Shown here in pieces: positions 16,854 to 26,334 of a stretch of DNA of 40,232 bases. The translations under genes and the position numbers were made by a program. Position 1 is the stretch's first letter. Each line of letters begins with the position of its first letter. The stretch is from Flavobacterium undicola (GTDB taxonomy: Bacteria; Bacteroidota; Bacteroidia; Flavobacteriales; Flavobacteriaceae). The stretch covers positions 1 to 40,232 of the forward strand of contig NZ_JAAAPM020000032.1 in NCBI RefSeq assembly GCF_009909155.2, written 5' to 3'. Under the pieces are notes generated by a model that was given only the letters and a program-made list of their open reading frames with translations, did no database searches and was not told the origin of the DNA.

Positions 16854-16861
16854 TAATTTTG
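16854..16861 (+). promoter_or_regulatory. -7 element for the GT5-DUF4270-glmS operon
   Basis: TAATTTTG matches TAnnTTTG exactly and lies 39 nt before the ATG at 16901. It faces the panC -7 element about 31 nt away, so the two divergent operons share a compact 109-nt control region. Confidence 0.5.
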
Positions 16862-16900
16862 CGTGGTTTTTATTACCAACTTAACTAAGTAAATTACAAT

Positions 16901-17704
16901 ATGAAAGATAAGAGGATATTATATGTATCATCTGAAGTGGTTCCCTATTTAGCTGAAAATGAGGTTTCTTTAATGTCTTATGATGTTCCTAAGATGGTGA
17001 ATGATCAAGGGGGACAGATTAGGATTTTTATGCCAAGATACGGGAATATTAATGAAAGAAGACACCAATTGCATGAAGTAATTCGTCTATCTGGAATGAA
17101 TTTGGTAGTAAATGACTTAGATATGCCTTTGATAATTAAGGTGGCTTCTATTCCTAAAGAAAGAATTCAGGTATATTTTATTGATAATGATGAGTATTTC
17201 AAAAGGAAAGCTACGTTTGCAGATGAAGATGGGGTGATGTATCCTGATAATGATGAGCGTGCTATCTTTTTTGCAAAAGGAGTTGTTGAGACAGTTAAAA
17301 AACTGAATTGGGTGCCTGATATTATCCATGTTCATGGATGGATGGCAGCAATGTTGCCTGTTTATATGAAGCATTTTTATAAAAATGAAGCTTTGTTTTC
17401 TGAAACTAAAATTGTTACTTCAGTTTACGGACAGTCCTTTGACGGGACTTTAGATGTTGAAATGATTAATAAAGTAAAGCTGGATGGAGTGCCTCAAGAG
17501 GAAGTAGCTATGCTTTCGACTCCTGATTACGAGAATATTATTAAGGCAACAGTAATGCATTCGGATGCTGTAATTATTGCTTCTTCAAATGTAAGTTCAA
17601 GTTTAACAAAATTTATTGAAACTTCAGGAAAACCTTTTTTACCTTACGTCCCGAAAGATGCTTTCGCGGAAGCGTATAGCAATTTTTACAAAGAAATGCT
17701 TTAA
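16901..17704 (+). CDS. GT5 glycogen synthase-like half protein
   Basis: This 267-residue protein resembles the N-terminal half of GT5 glycogen/starch synthases: ILYVSSEVVPYLAENE at the start, IRIFMPRYGNI, PDNDERAIFFAKGVVETV and PDIIHVHGWMAAMLP. It lacks the whole C-terminal GT-B half. The position of the KTGGL ADP-glucose motif reads LAENEVSLM (about 17-25). It is therefore unlikely to be an active glycogen synthase; a binding or regulatory role is possible. The gene is full length as it stands, with no frameshift remnant after it. It opens an operon with a DUF4270 lipoprotein (22-nt gap) and glmS, which makes an amino-sugar precursor. Confidence 0.75.
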   Translation: MKDKRILYVSSEVVPYLAENEVSLMSYDVPKMVNDQGGQIRIFMPRYGNINERRHQLHEVIRLSGMNLVVNDLDMPLIIKVASIPKERIQVYFIDNDEYFKRKATFADEDGVMYPDNDERAIFFAKGVVETVKKLNWVPDIIHVHGWMAAMLPVYMKHFYKNEALFSETKIVTSVYGQSFDGTLDVEMINKVKLDGVPQEEVAMLSTPDYENIIKATVMHSDAVIIASSNVSSSLTKFIETSGKPFLPYVPKDAFAEAYSNFYKEML

Positions 17705-17726
17705 TCCCAACTTTTTATTATCAAAT

Positions 17727-19400
17727 ATGCGTAATAGTTCTTTTTTTAAGATAATTCTAATAGCAATAAGTGTCGTTTTTTTATCTTCCTGTGATAAAGA
17801 TTTTAATTCCATTGGGGATGATTTAGTGGGTGATGATCATTTTGGTTTAGAAGGTATGACTCATGATGTCCTTTCTTATAATCAAAAAACAGGCCCGGTA
17901 CAGTCTAATAATTTACCTGTAAATGCTTTGGGGGTTTATGAAGATGCTGTTTTTGGTACAACTAAAGCCGATTTTGTAACTCAGGTGACTTTGTCTTCGG
18001 TAAATCCTGTTGTTGATATGAGCTTAAATCCAGTAATAGATAACGTGATTTTATCCGTGCCTTATTTTAGTCACGTAACAGCTACCGATGCAACAACAGG
18101 GGCTAATACTTATGTGTTGGATTCCATTTATGGTCCTGAAACAGGAAAGATTAAATTGAGTGTTTATGAAAATGGGTATTTTATGAGGGATTTAGATCCT
18201 TCAACTGCTTTTTTAGAACCACAAAAATATTATTCAAATCAAAGTTCTGATTTTGAGAATCTAAAAAAACCTATTCGATTAAATGATGGTGCTATTGCAG
18301 AAAATGATGAATTCTTTTTTGATAATAAAGAATTTGAAGTAAAAACAACTGTAGATAGTAAGGAAACAATAACGAGGACTCCTCCAGCTATGCGTTTGTC
18401 TTTGAATAAAGATTACTTTAAAACGAGGATTATTGATGCTGTTGCTGCTGGGAAATTGATAACTAATGATGTTTTTAAAAATTATTTCAGAGGTTTGTAT
18501 TTTAAAGTAGAAAAATCAGGTTCAAATTCAGCTCGTTTGGCCATGATGAATTTTAAAGCAGGAACAGTTACTGTAAATTTTAAAGAAGATGGTGTTGAAG
18601 TAGTAAAGAATGCAGATGGTACTACTACAAATAAGCCAATTAGAGTTGATAGAAGTATAGTGCTGAATTTAACTGGGAATACAGTGAGTTTGTTATCAAA
18701 CACAAATCAACCTAGTTATGATACCGCTATTACTAATCCAAATAGTACAGCCGGAGATAGCAGATTGTATTTAAGAGGCGGCGAAGGTTCAATGGCTGTT
18801 TTAGAGCTTTTTAATAAAACAGATGTTAGAGGATATAATACTGATGGAAACCCGACTGTTGGAGGGAATGGAGTTTCTGATGAATTAGAGGATTTAAAAG
18901 AGCTTGCAATAAAGAAAAAATTATTGATTAATGAGGCTAATCTTGTTTTTCATCTTGATGCTACTACAATGGGATTAAACAAAATACCAAACCGTATTTA
19001 TTTGTATGATTTGACTAATAGTGCCCCTGTGTTGGATTATCTATATGATGGAACAGCAGTAGCGAATGCTAAGACTGGGCATTTGATTTATAGCGGTATT
19101 TTAAACCCAACAAATACTAGTGATAAAACCTATAAGATTAGATTAACTAGTCAGATTAGGAATTTGGTAAAAAATAGAGATGCTGCAAATGTTAAACTAG
19201 GAGTAGTTATTACAGAGGATGTCAATAATATTACGATGAATAACTTGCGTTCGTCTTTAACTTTGCCAGGAGGAACAATATTGACTAAAGTGCCTCAGGC
19301 TTCAGTGATGAGTCCTTCAGGAGTAGTCTTGTTTGGAAGTAATATTACTGCTGGAGATAAAAGATTAAAATTTGAAATTTATTACACAAAACCAAATTAA
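17727..19400 (+). CDS. DUF4270 family lipoprotein
   Basis: The frame is open from 17616, but the ATG at 17727 gives a clean lipoprotein signal peptide (MRNSSFFKIILIAISVVFL then SSC) and avoids overlapping the previous gene. The mature protein is about 535 residues, rich in beta-strand, Asn and Thr, beginning CDKDFNSIGDDLVGDDHF. This start and the overall layout fit the Bacteroidota DUF4270 family, whose function is unknown to me. It should be anchored in the outer or inner membrane by its acylated Cys. It lies between the GT5-like gene and glmS with gaps of 22 and 11 nt, so the three are probably one transcript. Confidence 0.82.
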   Translation: MRNSSFFKIILIAISVVFLSSCDKDFNSIGDDLVGDDHFGLEGMTHDVLSYNQKTGPVQSNNLPVNALGVYEDAVFGTTKADFVTQVTLSSVNPVVDMSLNPVIDNVILSVPYFSHVTATDATTGANTYVLDSIYGPETGKIKLSVYENGYFMRDLDPSTAFLEPQKYYSNQSSDFENLKKPIRLNDGAIAENDEFFFDNKEFEVKTTVDSKETITRTPPAMRLSLNKDYFKTRIIDAVAAGKLITNDVFKNYFRGLYFKVEKSGSNSARLAMMNFKAGTVTVNFKEDGVEVVKNADGTTTNKPIRVDRSIVLNLTGNTVSLLSNTNQPSYDTAITNPNSTAGDSRLYLRGGEGSMAVLELFNKTDVRGYNTDGNPTVGGNGVSDELEDLKELAIKKKLLINEANLVFHLDATTMGLNKIPNRIYLYDLTNSAPVLDYLYDGTAVANAKTGHLIYSGILNPTNTSDKTYKIRLTSQIRNLVKNRDAANVKLGVVITEDVNNITMNNLRSSLTLPGGTILTKVPQASVMSPSGVVLFGSNITAGDKRLKFEIYYTKPN

Positions 19401-19411
19401 TATTAAAATTT

Positions 19412-21256
19412 ATGTGTGGAATAGTTGGTTATATAGGTCATAGAGAGGCTTATCCTATTGTTATTAAAGGGTTGAAAAGACTTGAATATAGAGGATATGA
19501 TAGTGCTGGTGTAATGGTTTATGATGGTGCGATTAAAGTTTGTAAAACAAAAGGGAAAGTTGTTTCTCTTGAGGAACGTGCTTTGAAAGAGATTACTACT
19601 AATGGAACTATTGGTATTGGTCATACGAGGTGGGCTACACATGGTGTTCCAAATGATGTTAATTCGCATCCACATCTTTCAAACTCTGGAGAGATAGCAA
19701 TTGTACATAACGGAATTATTGAAAATTACGCTCCATTAAAAGAAGAGTTAATCAAACGCGGTTATGTTTTTCATTCAGATACAGATACCGAAGTTTTGGT
19801 GAATCTGATTGAAGAAGTTCAAAAGAAAGAAAAGTTAAAAATAGGAAAAGCAGTTCAGTTGGCACTTAATCAAGTGGTAGGTGCTTATGCTATAGCTGTT
19901 TTTGATGTAAAAAATCCAGATGAAATTGTTGCCGCTCGTTTAGGTAGTCCTTTAGCGATTGGAGTTGGTGAAGGGGAGTATTTTATTGCTTCTGATGCTT
20001 CTCCTTTTATCGAATATACTTCAAATGCAGTGTATTTAGAGGATGGTGAAATGGCTAATATTAGACTTCATAAACCTATTAAGATTAGAAAAATAAAAGA
20101 TGATAGTTTGGTTGATCCTTACATTCAAGAACTTCAAATGAATTTGGAGCAAATTGAAAAAGGGGGATTTGATCACTTCATGTTGAAAGAAATCTTTGAG
20201 CAACCAAGTGTAATAAAAGATACTTATCGCGGTAGATTACATGCGGACAAAGGAATTATTCAGATGTCTGGAATTGAGGATAATTTAGAAAAATTCTTAA
20301 ATGCTGACAGAATAATTATTGTAGCCTGTGGTACTTCATGGCATGCTGGTTTAGTTGCTGAATATATTTTTGAGGAATTTGCTCGTATTTCAGTAGAAGT
20401 AGAGTATGCTTCAGAATTTAGATATAGAAATCCTATTATTAAAAGTAACGATGTAGTTATCGCAATTTCGCAATCAGGTGAAACGGCTGATACTATGGCT
20501 GCTATTAAATTAGCTAAAGAACATGGTGCTTTTGTTTTTGGAGTTTGTAATGTGGTAGGTTCTTCAATTTCAAGAGAGTCTCATGCAGGGGCTTATACGC
20601 ATGCTGGGCCAGAAATTGGTGTGGCTTCGACAAAAGCTTTTACTACTCAAATTACTGTTTTGACAATGATAGCATTGCGTTTAGCGAAAGCTAAGGGAAC
20701 TTTGTCTCATTCTGATTACCATAGATATTTATTAGAATTAGAATTGATTCCTGAAAAAGTAAAAGAAGCTTTGGAAACTAGTGACAAAGCAAAAGAAATT
20801 GCTGCTGCGTTCAAAGATGCTCCTAATTGTTTGTATTTAGGTCGCGGTTATAATTTCCCAGTAGCTCTAGAAGGCGCTTTGAAGCTTAAAGAGATATCGT
20901 ATATTCATGCGGAAGGTTATCCTGCGGCGGAAATGAAACACGGTCCAATTGCTTTGATAGATGAACAAATGCCAGTTGTGGTAATTGCCCCAAAACAAGG
21001 GCATTATGACAAGATAGTGAGTAATATTCAAGAAATTAAGTCAAGAAGTGGTAAAATTATTGCCGTTGTGACTAAAGGAGATACTCAAGTTAGAGAATTA
21101 GCTGATTATGTTATCGAAATTCCTGAAACTTCTGATGCTTTATCACCGTTGATTACTACAATTCCACTGCAATTATTGTCTTATTATATTGCGGTTTATA
21201 GAGATTGTAATGTTGATCAACCTCGAAATTTAGCAAAATCGGTTACAGTAGAGTAA
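19412..21256 (+). CDS. glmS: Glutamine-fructose-6-phosphate aminotransferase (isomerizing)
   Basis: This 614-residue enzyme makes glucosamine-6-phosphate from fructose-6-phosphate and glutamine, the first committed step to UDP-GlcNAc for peptidoglycan and lipopolysaccharide. The N-terminal class II glutaminase starts MCGIVGYIGH (Cys2 is the nucleophile after Met removal) and contains GIGHTRWATHG. Two SIS sugar-isomerase domains follow (VACGTSWHAGLVAEYIFEE, ISQSGETADT, GVASTKAFTTQ, AEGYPAAEMKHGP). It ends with the usual PRNLAKSVTVE. It is the last gene of its operon and is closed by a strong terminator. No glmS ribozyme would be expected here, as it belongs to Firmicutes. Confidence 0.98.
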   Translation: MCGIVGYIGHREAYPIVIKGLKRLEYRGYDSAGVMVYDGAIKVCKTKGKVVSLEERALKEITTNGTIGIGHTRWATHGVPNDVNSHPHLSNSGEIAIVHNGIIENYAPLKEELIKRGYVFHSDTDTEVLVNLIEEVQKKEKLKIGKAVQLALNQVVGAYAIAVFDVKNPDEIVAARLGSPLAIGVGEGEYFIASDASPFIEYTSNAVYLEDGEMANIRLHKPIKIRKIKDDSLVDPYIQELQMNLEQIEKGGFDHFMLKEIFEQPSVIKDTYRGRLHADKGIIQMSGIEDNLEKFLNADRIIIVACGTSWHAGLVAEYIFEEFARISVEVEYASEFRYRNPIIKSNDVVIAISQSGETADTMAAIKLAKEHGAFVFGVCNVVGSSISRESHAGAYTHAGPEIGVASTKAFTTQITVLTMIALRLAKAKGTLSHSDYHRYLLELELIPEKVKEALETSDKAKEIAAAFKDAPNCLYLGRGYNFPVALEGALKLKEISYIHAEGYPAAEMKHGPIALIDEQMPVVVIAPKQGHYDKIVSNIQEIKSRSGKIIAVVTKGDTQVRELADYVIEIPETSDALSPLITTIPLQLLSYYIAVYRDCNVDQPRNLAKSVTVE

Positions 21257-21277
21257 ATCATTAAGATTGAAAATATA

Positions 21278-21310
21278 AAAAAAGCAAGGCAAATCGCCTT
21301 GCTTTTTTTG
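21278..21310 (+). terminator. Terminator of glmS
   Basis: AGCAAGGC (21283-21290) and GCCTTGCT (21296-21303) form an 8-bp stem with a 5-nt loop, extended by A-T pairs and followed by a T run, 22 nt after the stop. Confidence 0.9.
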
Positions 21311-21487
21311 TGTGAAAAATTCTCAAATTAGCTAAATGTATTAAAAATTGAATTTTCCGACTTTTTTTTTGTTAAAACACAGTTTTTTTTGATTAAATTT
21401 AATAAGTCGGAAACGCTTGGTTTTTTGGTGATGCGGTTTGAGAAAGTTGAAGACTTTTGAATGTATAAATCAATAAAACTAAATCAT

Positions 21488-24352
21488 ATGAGAGCGTATT
21501 TATTTATTTTGTCATTGTTTTTCTGTAATGCACTATGTGCTCAGAATTCGATTCAAGGTGTAGTTACTGAAAGTAGTGGTCAGCCAGTTGTTGGAGCTAA
21601 TATTAAGGTAATTGGTGATTCATCTGGAGCAGTAACTGATAGTGATGGAAAGTTTATTCTAAACACATCCAAGCAACTTCCGTATGAAATCGAAATTAGT
21701 AGTCTGGGTTTTGGATCAAAAAGAATGGCGATTACTTCAAAAAAGCAAGTAATTAATGTTGTTCTCAAAGAGGAGCAAAACGTACTCGATGAAATTGTGG
21801 TGTCAGCTTCTAGGACACCTGAAAGGGTTTTTGAATCACCGGTTACCATTGAGAGAATGGGAATTGCTGATGTTAAAAAAACAGCATCTCCAACTTTTTA
21901 CGATGGCTTGGAAAATTTGAAAGAAGTTCAAATGAATACCAGTAGTTTGACTTTTAAGTCTATTAATACACGTGGTTTTGCTACTGTGGCCAATTCTCGT
22001 TTTTTACAATTAGTGGATGGAATGGATAATTCATCTCCTTTGTTGAATTTTGTTTTGGGGAATATGGTTGGTATTTCTGAAATCGATGTTCAAAATGTGG
22101 AGTTGTTGCCGGGGGCTTCGTCAGCTTTGTATGGAGCTAATGCATTTAACGGTATTATGTTTATGAATAGTAAGAGTCCTTTTACTTATCAAGGGATAAC
22201 GGCTTATGCTAAATATGGACAAACGAGTCAAAAAGCAGCGGGTACTAATGATTTTATTGATTATGGAATTAGAATGGCTCATACTTTTGATAAGCATTTT
22301 GCTGCTAAGGCAAATTTTACTTATATGCGAGGTACCGATTGGTATGCGACAAATTACAATGATAAAACAGTGGGCGGAAGAGATAGGACTAATCCAAATT
22401 ATGATGGGATTAATGTTTATGGTGATGAGGTTACGACTAATATCTATAATGTAGGTCAGGCCATGATAGCCAATGGGAAATGGGCAGCTGTTGGTTTGCC
22501 GGCTGGTTTTGCGCTATTATTGCCTAAAGAAAACGTATCGAGAACGGGATATAATGAAACGGATTTAACGGATAATAAGGCGAGCAACACTAAAATTGAT
22601 CTTTCGCTTCATTTTAGACCTTTTGGAAATGAAAATTTCGAGATTATTTGGTTGAGTAAATTCGGATTTGGAAATGCAGTTTACCAAGGGGCAAATCGTT
22701 ATTATTTGAATAATTTTTTCATGCAACAACATAAATTAGAATTTAAAGGGAAAAACTTTTATTTGAGAGGTTATACTGCTTCTGAAGATGGTGGCCAGTC
22801 TTATGATATGCTTTTTACCGGAATTAATGTCAATAGGGCTTGGAAGTCAGATGATGTTTGGTTTGGGACTTACGCAGCAACTTACGCGGGAGCGGTTGGA
22901 AATCCTGTAAGTCCTTTTTATAATAACCCCGTAGGAGCACATGCTTATGCAAGATCTCAAGCGGATGTTGGTAGGTTAATGCCAGGTACAGCTGCTTTTA
23001 AATCTGCTTTTAATGGTGTTATTGCTGAGCCAAATGTTTTAACAGGATCTAGGTTAGTTGATAATTCTAAAATTTATCATTCGGATGCTAATTATAATTT
23101 TAAAGACCTTATAAAATTTGCAGAAATTCAAGTAGGAGGTTCTTACAGGGAATACCAATTGAATTCCCATGGAAGAATTTATACCGATGCTAATGGTCCT
23201 ATCCATTATAATGAATATGGTGCTTATACCCAATTGATGAAAAAGTTTATGGATGACAGATTAAAGTTTACAGGATCTATTCGTTATGATAAATCAAAAA
23301 ACTTTGAAGGGAGTTATTCTCCAAGGCTTTCTTTGGTGTATGCAGGAGGAGAAAATAAGAAACATAATTTTAGAGCTTCGTTTCAAACTGGTTTTAGAAA
23401 CCCTACTACGCAGGATCAATATATAGGATTTAATGTGGGGAATGCGGTATTGATAGGTTCAGCACCGGATAACTTATTGCGATATTCAGAAACTTTGCCA
23501 GTTAGTACAGCTGCTGGGCAGTTTTTTAATGGTGGGGCAACAAAAGTTATGACAGGAGAGAATGCTTATGGTAATTCGTATACTGCAACAACGGTTCAGG
23601 CATTTGCTGCTTTGGCATCTACTAATCCAGTGGCTGCTTCTGCTTTGTTGAGAAGAACAAATGTAGGTTATGTAAAACCAGAACAAGTTAAAGCATTTGA
23701 ATTAGGGTATCGCTCGTATGTGAATAAAACGACTATCGATATTAGTGCTTATTATAATATTTATAATGATTTTATAGGTAATTTAAATGTTGTTGCTCCA
23801 TATTATGGAACTGCGCAGGATTCTCCAAATCCTTTAGCTGGACCTACAGATCCAGGAGTTCAAACATTGCATGCGCTTCAAAATGGAAATTTTAGAGCGT
23901 ATCAATTATATACTAATACTGATGTTGGGATAAAATCATTTGGTTTTGGTTTAGGTCTTACTAGAAAAGTGTATAAAGATTTTGAAGTGGGAGTGAATTA
24001 TAATTATGCTGAGTTTAGTTTTGATCAGGCTAAAGATCCTAGTTTTGAGGGGGGATTTAATACACCGAAACACAGAGTAAAAGCTTCATTTGGAAATGAA
24101 AAATTATTTAAAAATTTTGGCTTTAATGTTAGTGGAAGATGGAATAGTGAATATTTATGGCAGTCTACGATGGTTGATGGTATGATTAATTCGGCCACTG
24201 TTGTTGATGCGCAAATTAATTATAGTTTGCCTGTGCTTAAATCAACTTTGAAGATAGGGGCTTCTAATATTGGAGGGAAAGAGTATATGCAAGTTTTGGG
24301 GGCTGGATTAATTGGTCAACAATATTTTGTTTCATGGACGGTAAATCCGTAA
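21488..24352 (+). CDS. TonB-dependent outer-membrane receptor
   Basis: An upstream ATG at 21461 is in frame, but the ATG at 21488 gives a standard signal peptide (MRAYLFILSLFFCNALCAQ) and is preferred; the protein is then 954 residues. A carboxypeptidase-regulatory-like domain comes first (IQGVVTESSGQPVVGANIKV), followed by the TonB-box/plug region (NVLDEIVVSASRTPERVFES, STRGFATVANSRFLQLVDG, VELLPGASSALYGANAFNG). A long beta-barrel rich in aromatic strands follows. It imports a ligand across the outer membrane using TonB energy. The ligand is unknown, and no SusD-like partner or siderophore gene lies nearby, so it is not a SusCD pair. It appears to stand alone. Confidence 0.9.
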   Translation: MRAYLFILSLFFCNALCAQNSIQGVVTESSGQPVVGANIKVIGDSSGAVTDSDGKFILNTSKQLPYEIEISSLGFGSKRMAITSKKQVINVVLKEEQNVLDEIVVSASRTPERVFESPVTIERMGIADVKKTASPTFYDGLENLKEVQMNTSSLTFKSINTRGFATVANSRFLQLVDGMDNSSPLLNFVLGNMVGISEIDVQNVELLPGASSALYGANAFNGIMFMNSKSPFTYQGITAYAKYGQTSQKAAGTNDFIDYGIRMAHTFDKHFAAKANFTYMRGTDWYATNYNDKTVGGRDRTNPNYDGINVYGDEVTTNIYNVGQAMIANGKWAAVGLPAGFALLLPKENVSRTGYNETDLTDNKASNTKIDLSLHFRPFGNENFEIIWLSKFGFGNAVYQGANRYYLNNFFMQQHKLEFKGKNFYLRGYTASEDGGQSYDMLFTGINVNRAWKSDDVWFGTYAATYAGAVGNPVSPFYNNPVGAHAYARSQADVGRLMPGTAAFKSAFNGVIAEPNVLTGSRLVDNSKIYHSDANYNFKDLIKFAEIQVGGSYREYQLNSHGRIYTDANGPIHYNEYGAYTQLMKKFMDDRLKFTGSIRYDKSKNFEGSYSPRLSLVYAGGENKKHNFRASFQTGFRNPTTQDQYIGFNVGNAVLIGSAPDNLLRYSETLPVSTAAGQFFNGGATKVMTGENAYGNSYTATTVQAFAALASTNPVAASALLRRTNVGYVKPEQVKAFELGYRSYVNKTTIDISAYYNIYNDFIGNLNVVAPYYGTAQDSPNPLAGPTDPGVQTLHALQNGNFRAYQLYTNTDVGIKSFGFGLGLTRKVYKDFEVGVNYNYAEFSFDQAKDPSFEGGFNTPKHRVKASFGNEKLFKNFGFNVSGRWNSEYLWQSTMVDGMINSATVVDAQINYSLPVLKSTLKIGASNIGGKEYMQVLGAGLIGQQYFVSWTVNP

Positions 24353-24412
24353 TGAATGTTCTTTTAAGTTGCTAGTGTTTTGTTTTTAATAAAAATCTTT
24401 TTTTAATTTTAG

Positions 24413-24478
24413 AATCTGCTGCATTTGTAAAATCTGCATGCCAAAGTTTTTACTCAGATTTTATAAATGCAGTAGATT
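24413..24478. terminator. 24-bp stem inverted repeat after the receptor gene
   Basis: The arms at 24413-24436 and 24455-24478 match over 24 bp with two mismatches and an 18-nt loop. The motif AATCTG/CAGATT recalls the palindrome at 5304-5354. There is no strong T run, so it could be a terminator or a dispersed repeat. The rest of the 24353-24819 spacer is AT-rich and holds only the atpD promoter and leader. Confidence 0.5.
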
Positions 24479-24705
24479 TTATAATGTTCAAATAGTTCAA
24501 GAAACTATTTTTTAAAAATGTGAGTCTTGATTATTTTTGATTTTTAGTTTTTTGGTATATTTATAAAGGAGTTCGTTTAATAAAAAAGCATTCGTTTTAT
24601 TAATGTAATGATTCTGATTTTTCTTGAAAAAATGTTTTTCTAAGGGTGGTTTTATAGCTGTTTTAAATCTGTGTTGTATTTTTTTATGTTTTTTAAATAA
24701 AATTG

Positions 24706-24735
24706 TTGATTTTTTATTTTAAAAAATTATCTTTG
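24706..24735 (+). promoter_or_regulatory. Promoter of atpD-atpC
   Basis: TTG (24706-24708), a 19-nt spacer and TATCTTTG (24728-24735) match the Bacteroidota housekeeping promoter (TTG, 19-21 nt, TAnnTTTG) exactly. Transcription should start near 24741, giving an approximately 80-nt leader before the atpD ATG. Confidence 0.75.
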
Positions 24736-24748
24736 CGCTCTGAAAAAA

Positions 24749-24777
24749 CACCTAAATCATTGAATTTTGATGAGGTG
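24749..24777 (+). other. Possible leader hairpin upstream of atpD
   Basis: In the predicted atpD leader, CACCT (24749-24753) pairs with AGGTG (24773-24777), and ATCA with TGAT inside, around a short internal loop. It may be a control structure or incidental. Confidence 0.3.
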
Positions 24778-24819
24778 AGTTTTATAAACCTAAATAGCTG
24801 TTTAATAAATACATAAGTA

Positions 24820-26331
24820 ATGTCTAAAGTAATAGGAAAAGTTGCCCAAATCATTGGCCCAGTAGTTGACGTTGTTTTCAACGGTAAGGATGTTGAACTT
24901 CCAAAAATTTATGATTCATTAGAAATCATAAAAAAAGATGGTACTAAATTAATCCTAGAGGTACAATCTCATATTGGAGAAAATACGGTTCGTACCATTT
25001 CGATGGATTCAACTGATGGTTTGAGCAGAGGTTATGAGGTAGTAGGAACAGGAAATCCTATTCAAATGCCGATTGGAGCAGATGTTTACGGACGTTTATT
25101 CAACGTTGTTGGAGATGCTATTGATGGTTTGCCAGAATTGCCTAAAACAGGTGAGAACGGAATGTCAATTCACCGTCAAGCACCAAGATTTGAAGATTTA
25201 TCAACTTCATCTGAGGTTTTATTTACAGGTATTAAAGTAATCGATTTGATTGAGCCTTATGCAAAAGGAGGTAAAATTGGATTGTTTGGTGGTGCTGGAG
25301 TAGGTAAAACAGTATTGATTCAAGAGTTGATTAACAATATTGCAAAAGGTCACGGTGGACTTTCAGTATTCGCAGGAGTAGGAGAAAGAACACGTGAAGG
25401 AAATGACTTGCTTCGTGAGATGTTAGAGTCAGGAATTATAAAATACGGTGAGGAATTCATGCACTCTATGGAAAATGGAGGATGGGATTTGTCTAAAGTA
25501 GATTTACCAGGAATGAGAGAGTCTAAAGCTACTTTCGTTTTCGGACAAATGAATGAGCCACCAGGAGCTCGTGCACGTGTGGCACTTTCTGGATTATCTA
25601 TTGCTGAGTATTTCCGTGATGGAGCTGGATCTGATCAAGGAAAAGACGTATTGTTCTTCGTTGATAATATCTTCCGTTTTACACAAGCAGGTTCTGAGGT
25701 ATCGGCACTTTTAGGTCGTATGCCATCTGCGGTAGGTTACCAACCAACATTGGCAACTGAGATGGGAGCTATGCAAGAGCGTATTACATCTACAAACAAA
25801 GGATCTATTACATCTGTACAAGCGGTTTACGTTCCTGCGGATGATTTAACTGACCCGGCACCAGCAACAACGTTTGCTCACTTAGATGCAACAACTGTAT
25901 TGTCTCGTAAAATTGCTGAGTTAGGTATTTATCCTGCGGTAGATCCATTGGATTCTACTTCTCGTATCTTGACTCCACATATCTTAGGAAATGAGCATTA
26001 TGACTGTGCACAAAGAGTAAAAGAGATTCTTCAAAAATACAAACAACTTCAAGATATCATCGCTATCTTAGGTATGGAAGAGTTATCTGAAGAAGATAAA
26101 TTGTCTGTATCCAGAGCACGTCGTGTACAACGTTTCTTGTCTCAACCGTTCCACGTTGCTGAGCAATTTACAGGTATTCCAGGTGTATTAGTTGATATTA
26201 AAGATACTATCAAAGGATTTAATATGATTATTGACGGTGAATTAGATCACTTGCCAGAATCAGCTTTTAACCTTAAAGGAACTATCGAAGAAGCTATCGA
26301 AGCTGGAGAGAAAATGTTGGCAGAAGCATAA
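24820..26331 (+). CDS. atpD: ATP synthase F1 subunit beta
   Basis: This 503-residue catalytic beta subunit of F1 makes ATP at the cytoplasmic face of the inner membrane. Walker A is GGAGVGKT, the Walker B region is DVLFFVDNIFRFTQAGSEVSALLGR, and the DELSEED-equivalent lever is MEELSEED. The start MSKVIGKVAQIIGPVVDVVF is typical. Together with atpC it forms a two-gene operon separate from the other atp genes, an arrangement common in Bacteroidota. Compared with neighbouring genes it shows a stronger codon preference (many CGT, GGT and CAC), which fits high expression. Confidence 0.99.
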   Translation: MSKVIGKVAQIIGPVVDVVFNGKDVELPKIYDSLEIIKKDGTKLILEVQSHIGENTVRTISMDSTDGLSRGYEVVGTGNPIQMPIGADVYGRLFNVVGDAIDGLPELPKTGENGMSIHRQAPRFEDLSTSSEVLFTGIKVIDLIEPYAKGGKIGLFGGAGVGKTVLIQELINNIAKGHGGLSVFAGVGERTREGNDLLREMLESGIIKYGEEFMHSMENGGWDLSKVDLPGMRESKATFVFGQMNEPPGARARVALSGLSIAEYFRDGAGSDQGKDVLFFVDNIFRFTQAGSEVSALLGRMPSAVGYQPTLATEMGAMQERITSTNKGSITSVQAVYVPADDLTDPAPATTFAHLDATTVLSRKIAELGIYPAVDPLDSTSRILTPHILGNEHYDCAQRVKEILQKYKQLQDIIAILGMEELSEEDKLSVSRARRVQRFLSQPFHVAEQFTGIPGVLVDIKDTIKGFNMIIDGELDHLPESAFNLKGTIEEAIEAGEKMLAEA

Positions 26332-26334
26332 AAT

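Noticed and set aside
17616..17726. Upstream extension of the DUF4270 gene
   Set aside because: It overlaps the end of the GT5-like gene in another frame and would bury the lipoprotein signal peptide.
21311..21487. Riboswitch before the TonB-dependent receptor
   Set aside because: The spacer is AT-rich without a recognisable cobalamin or TPP element, and no conserved box could be read.
21488..24352. SusC-type receptor of a polysaccharide utilisation locus
   Set aside because: No SusD-like lipoprotein or glycoside hydrolase lies beside it.
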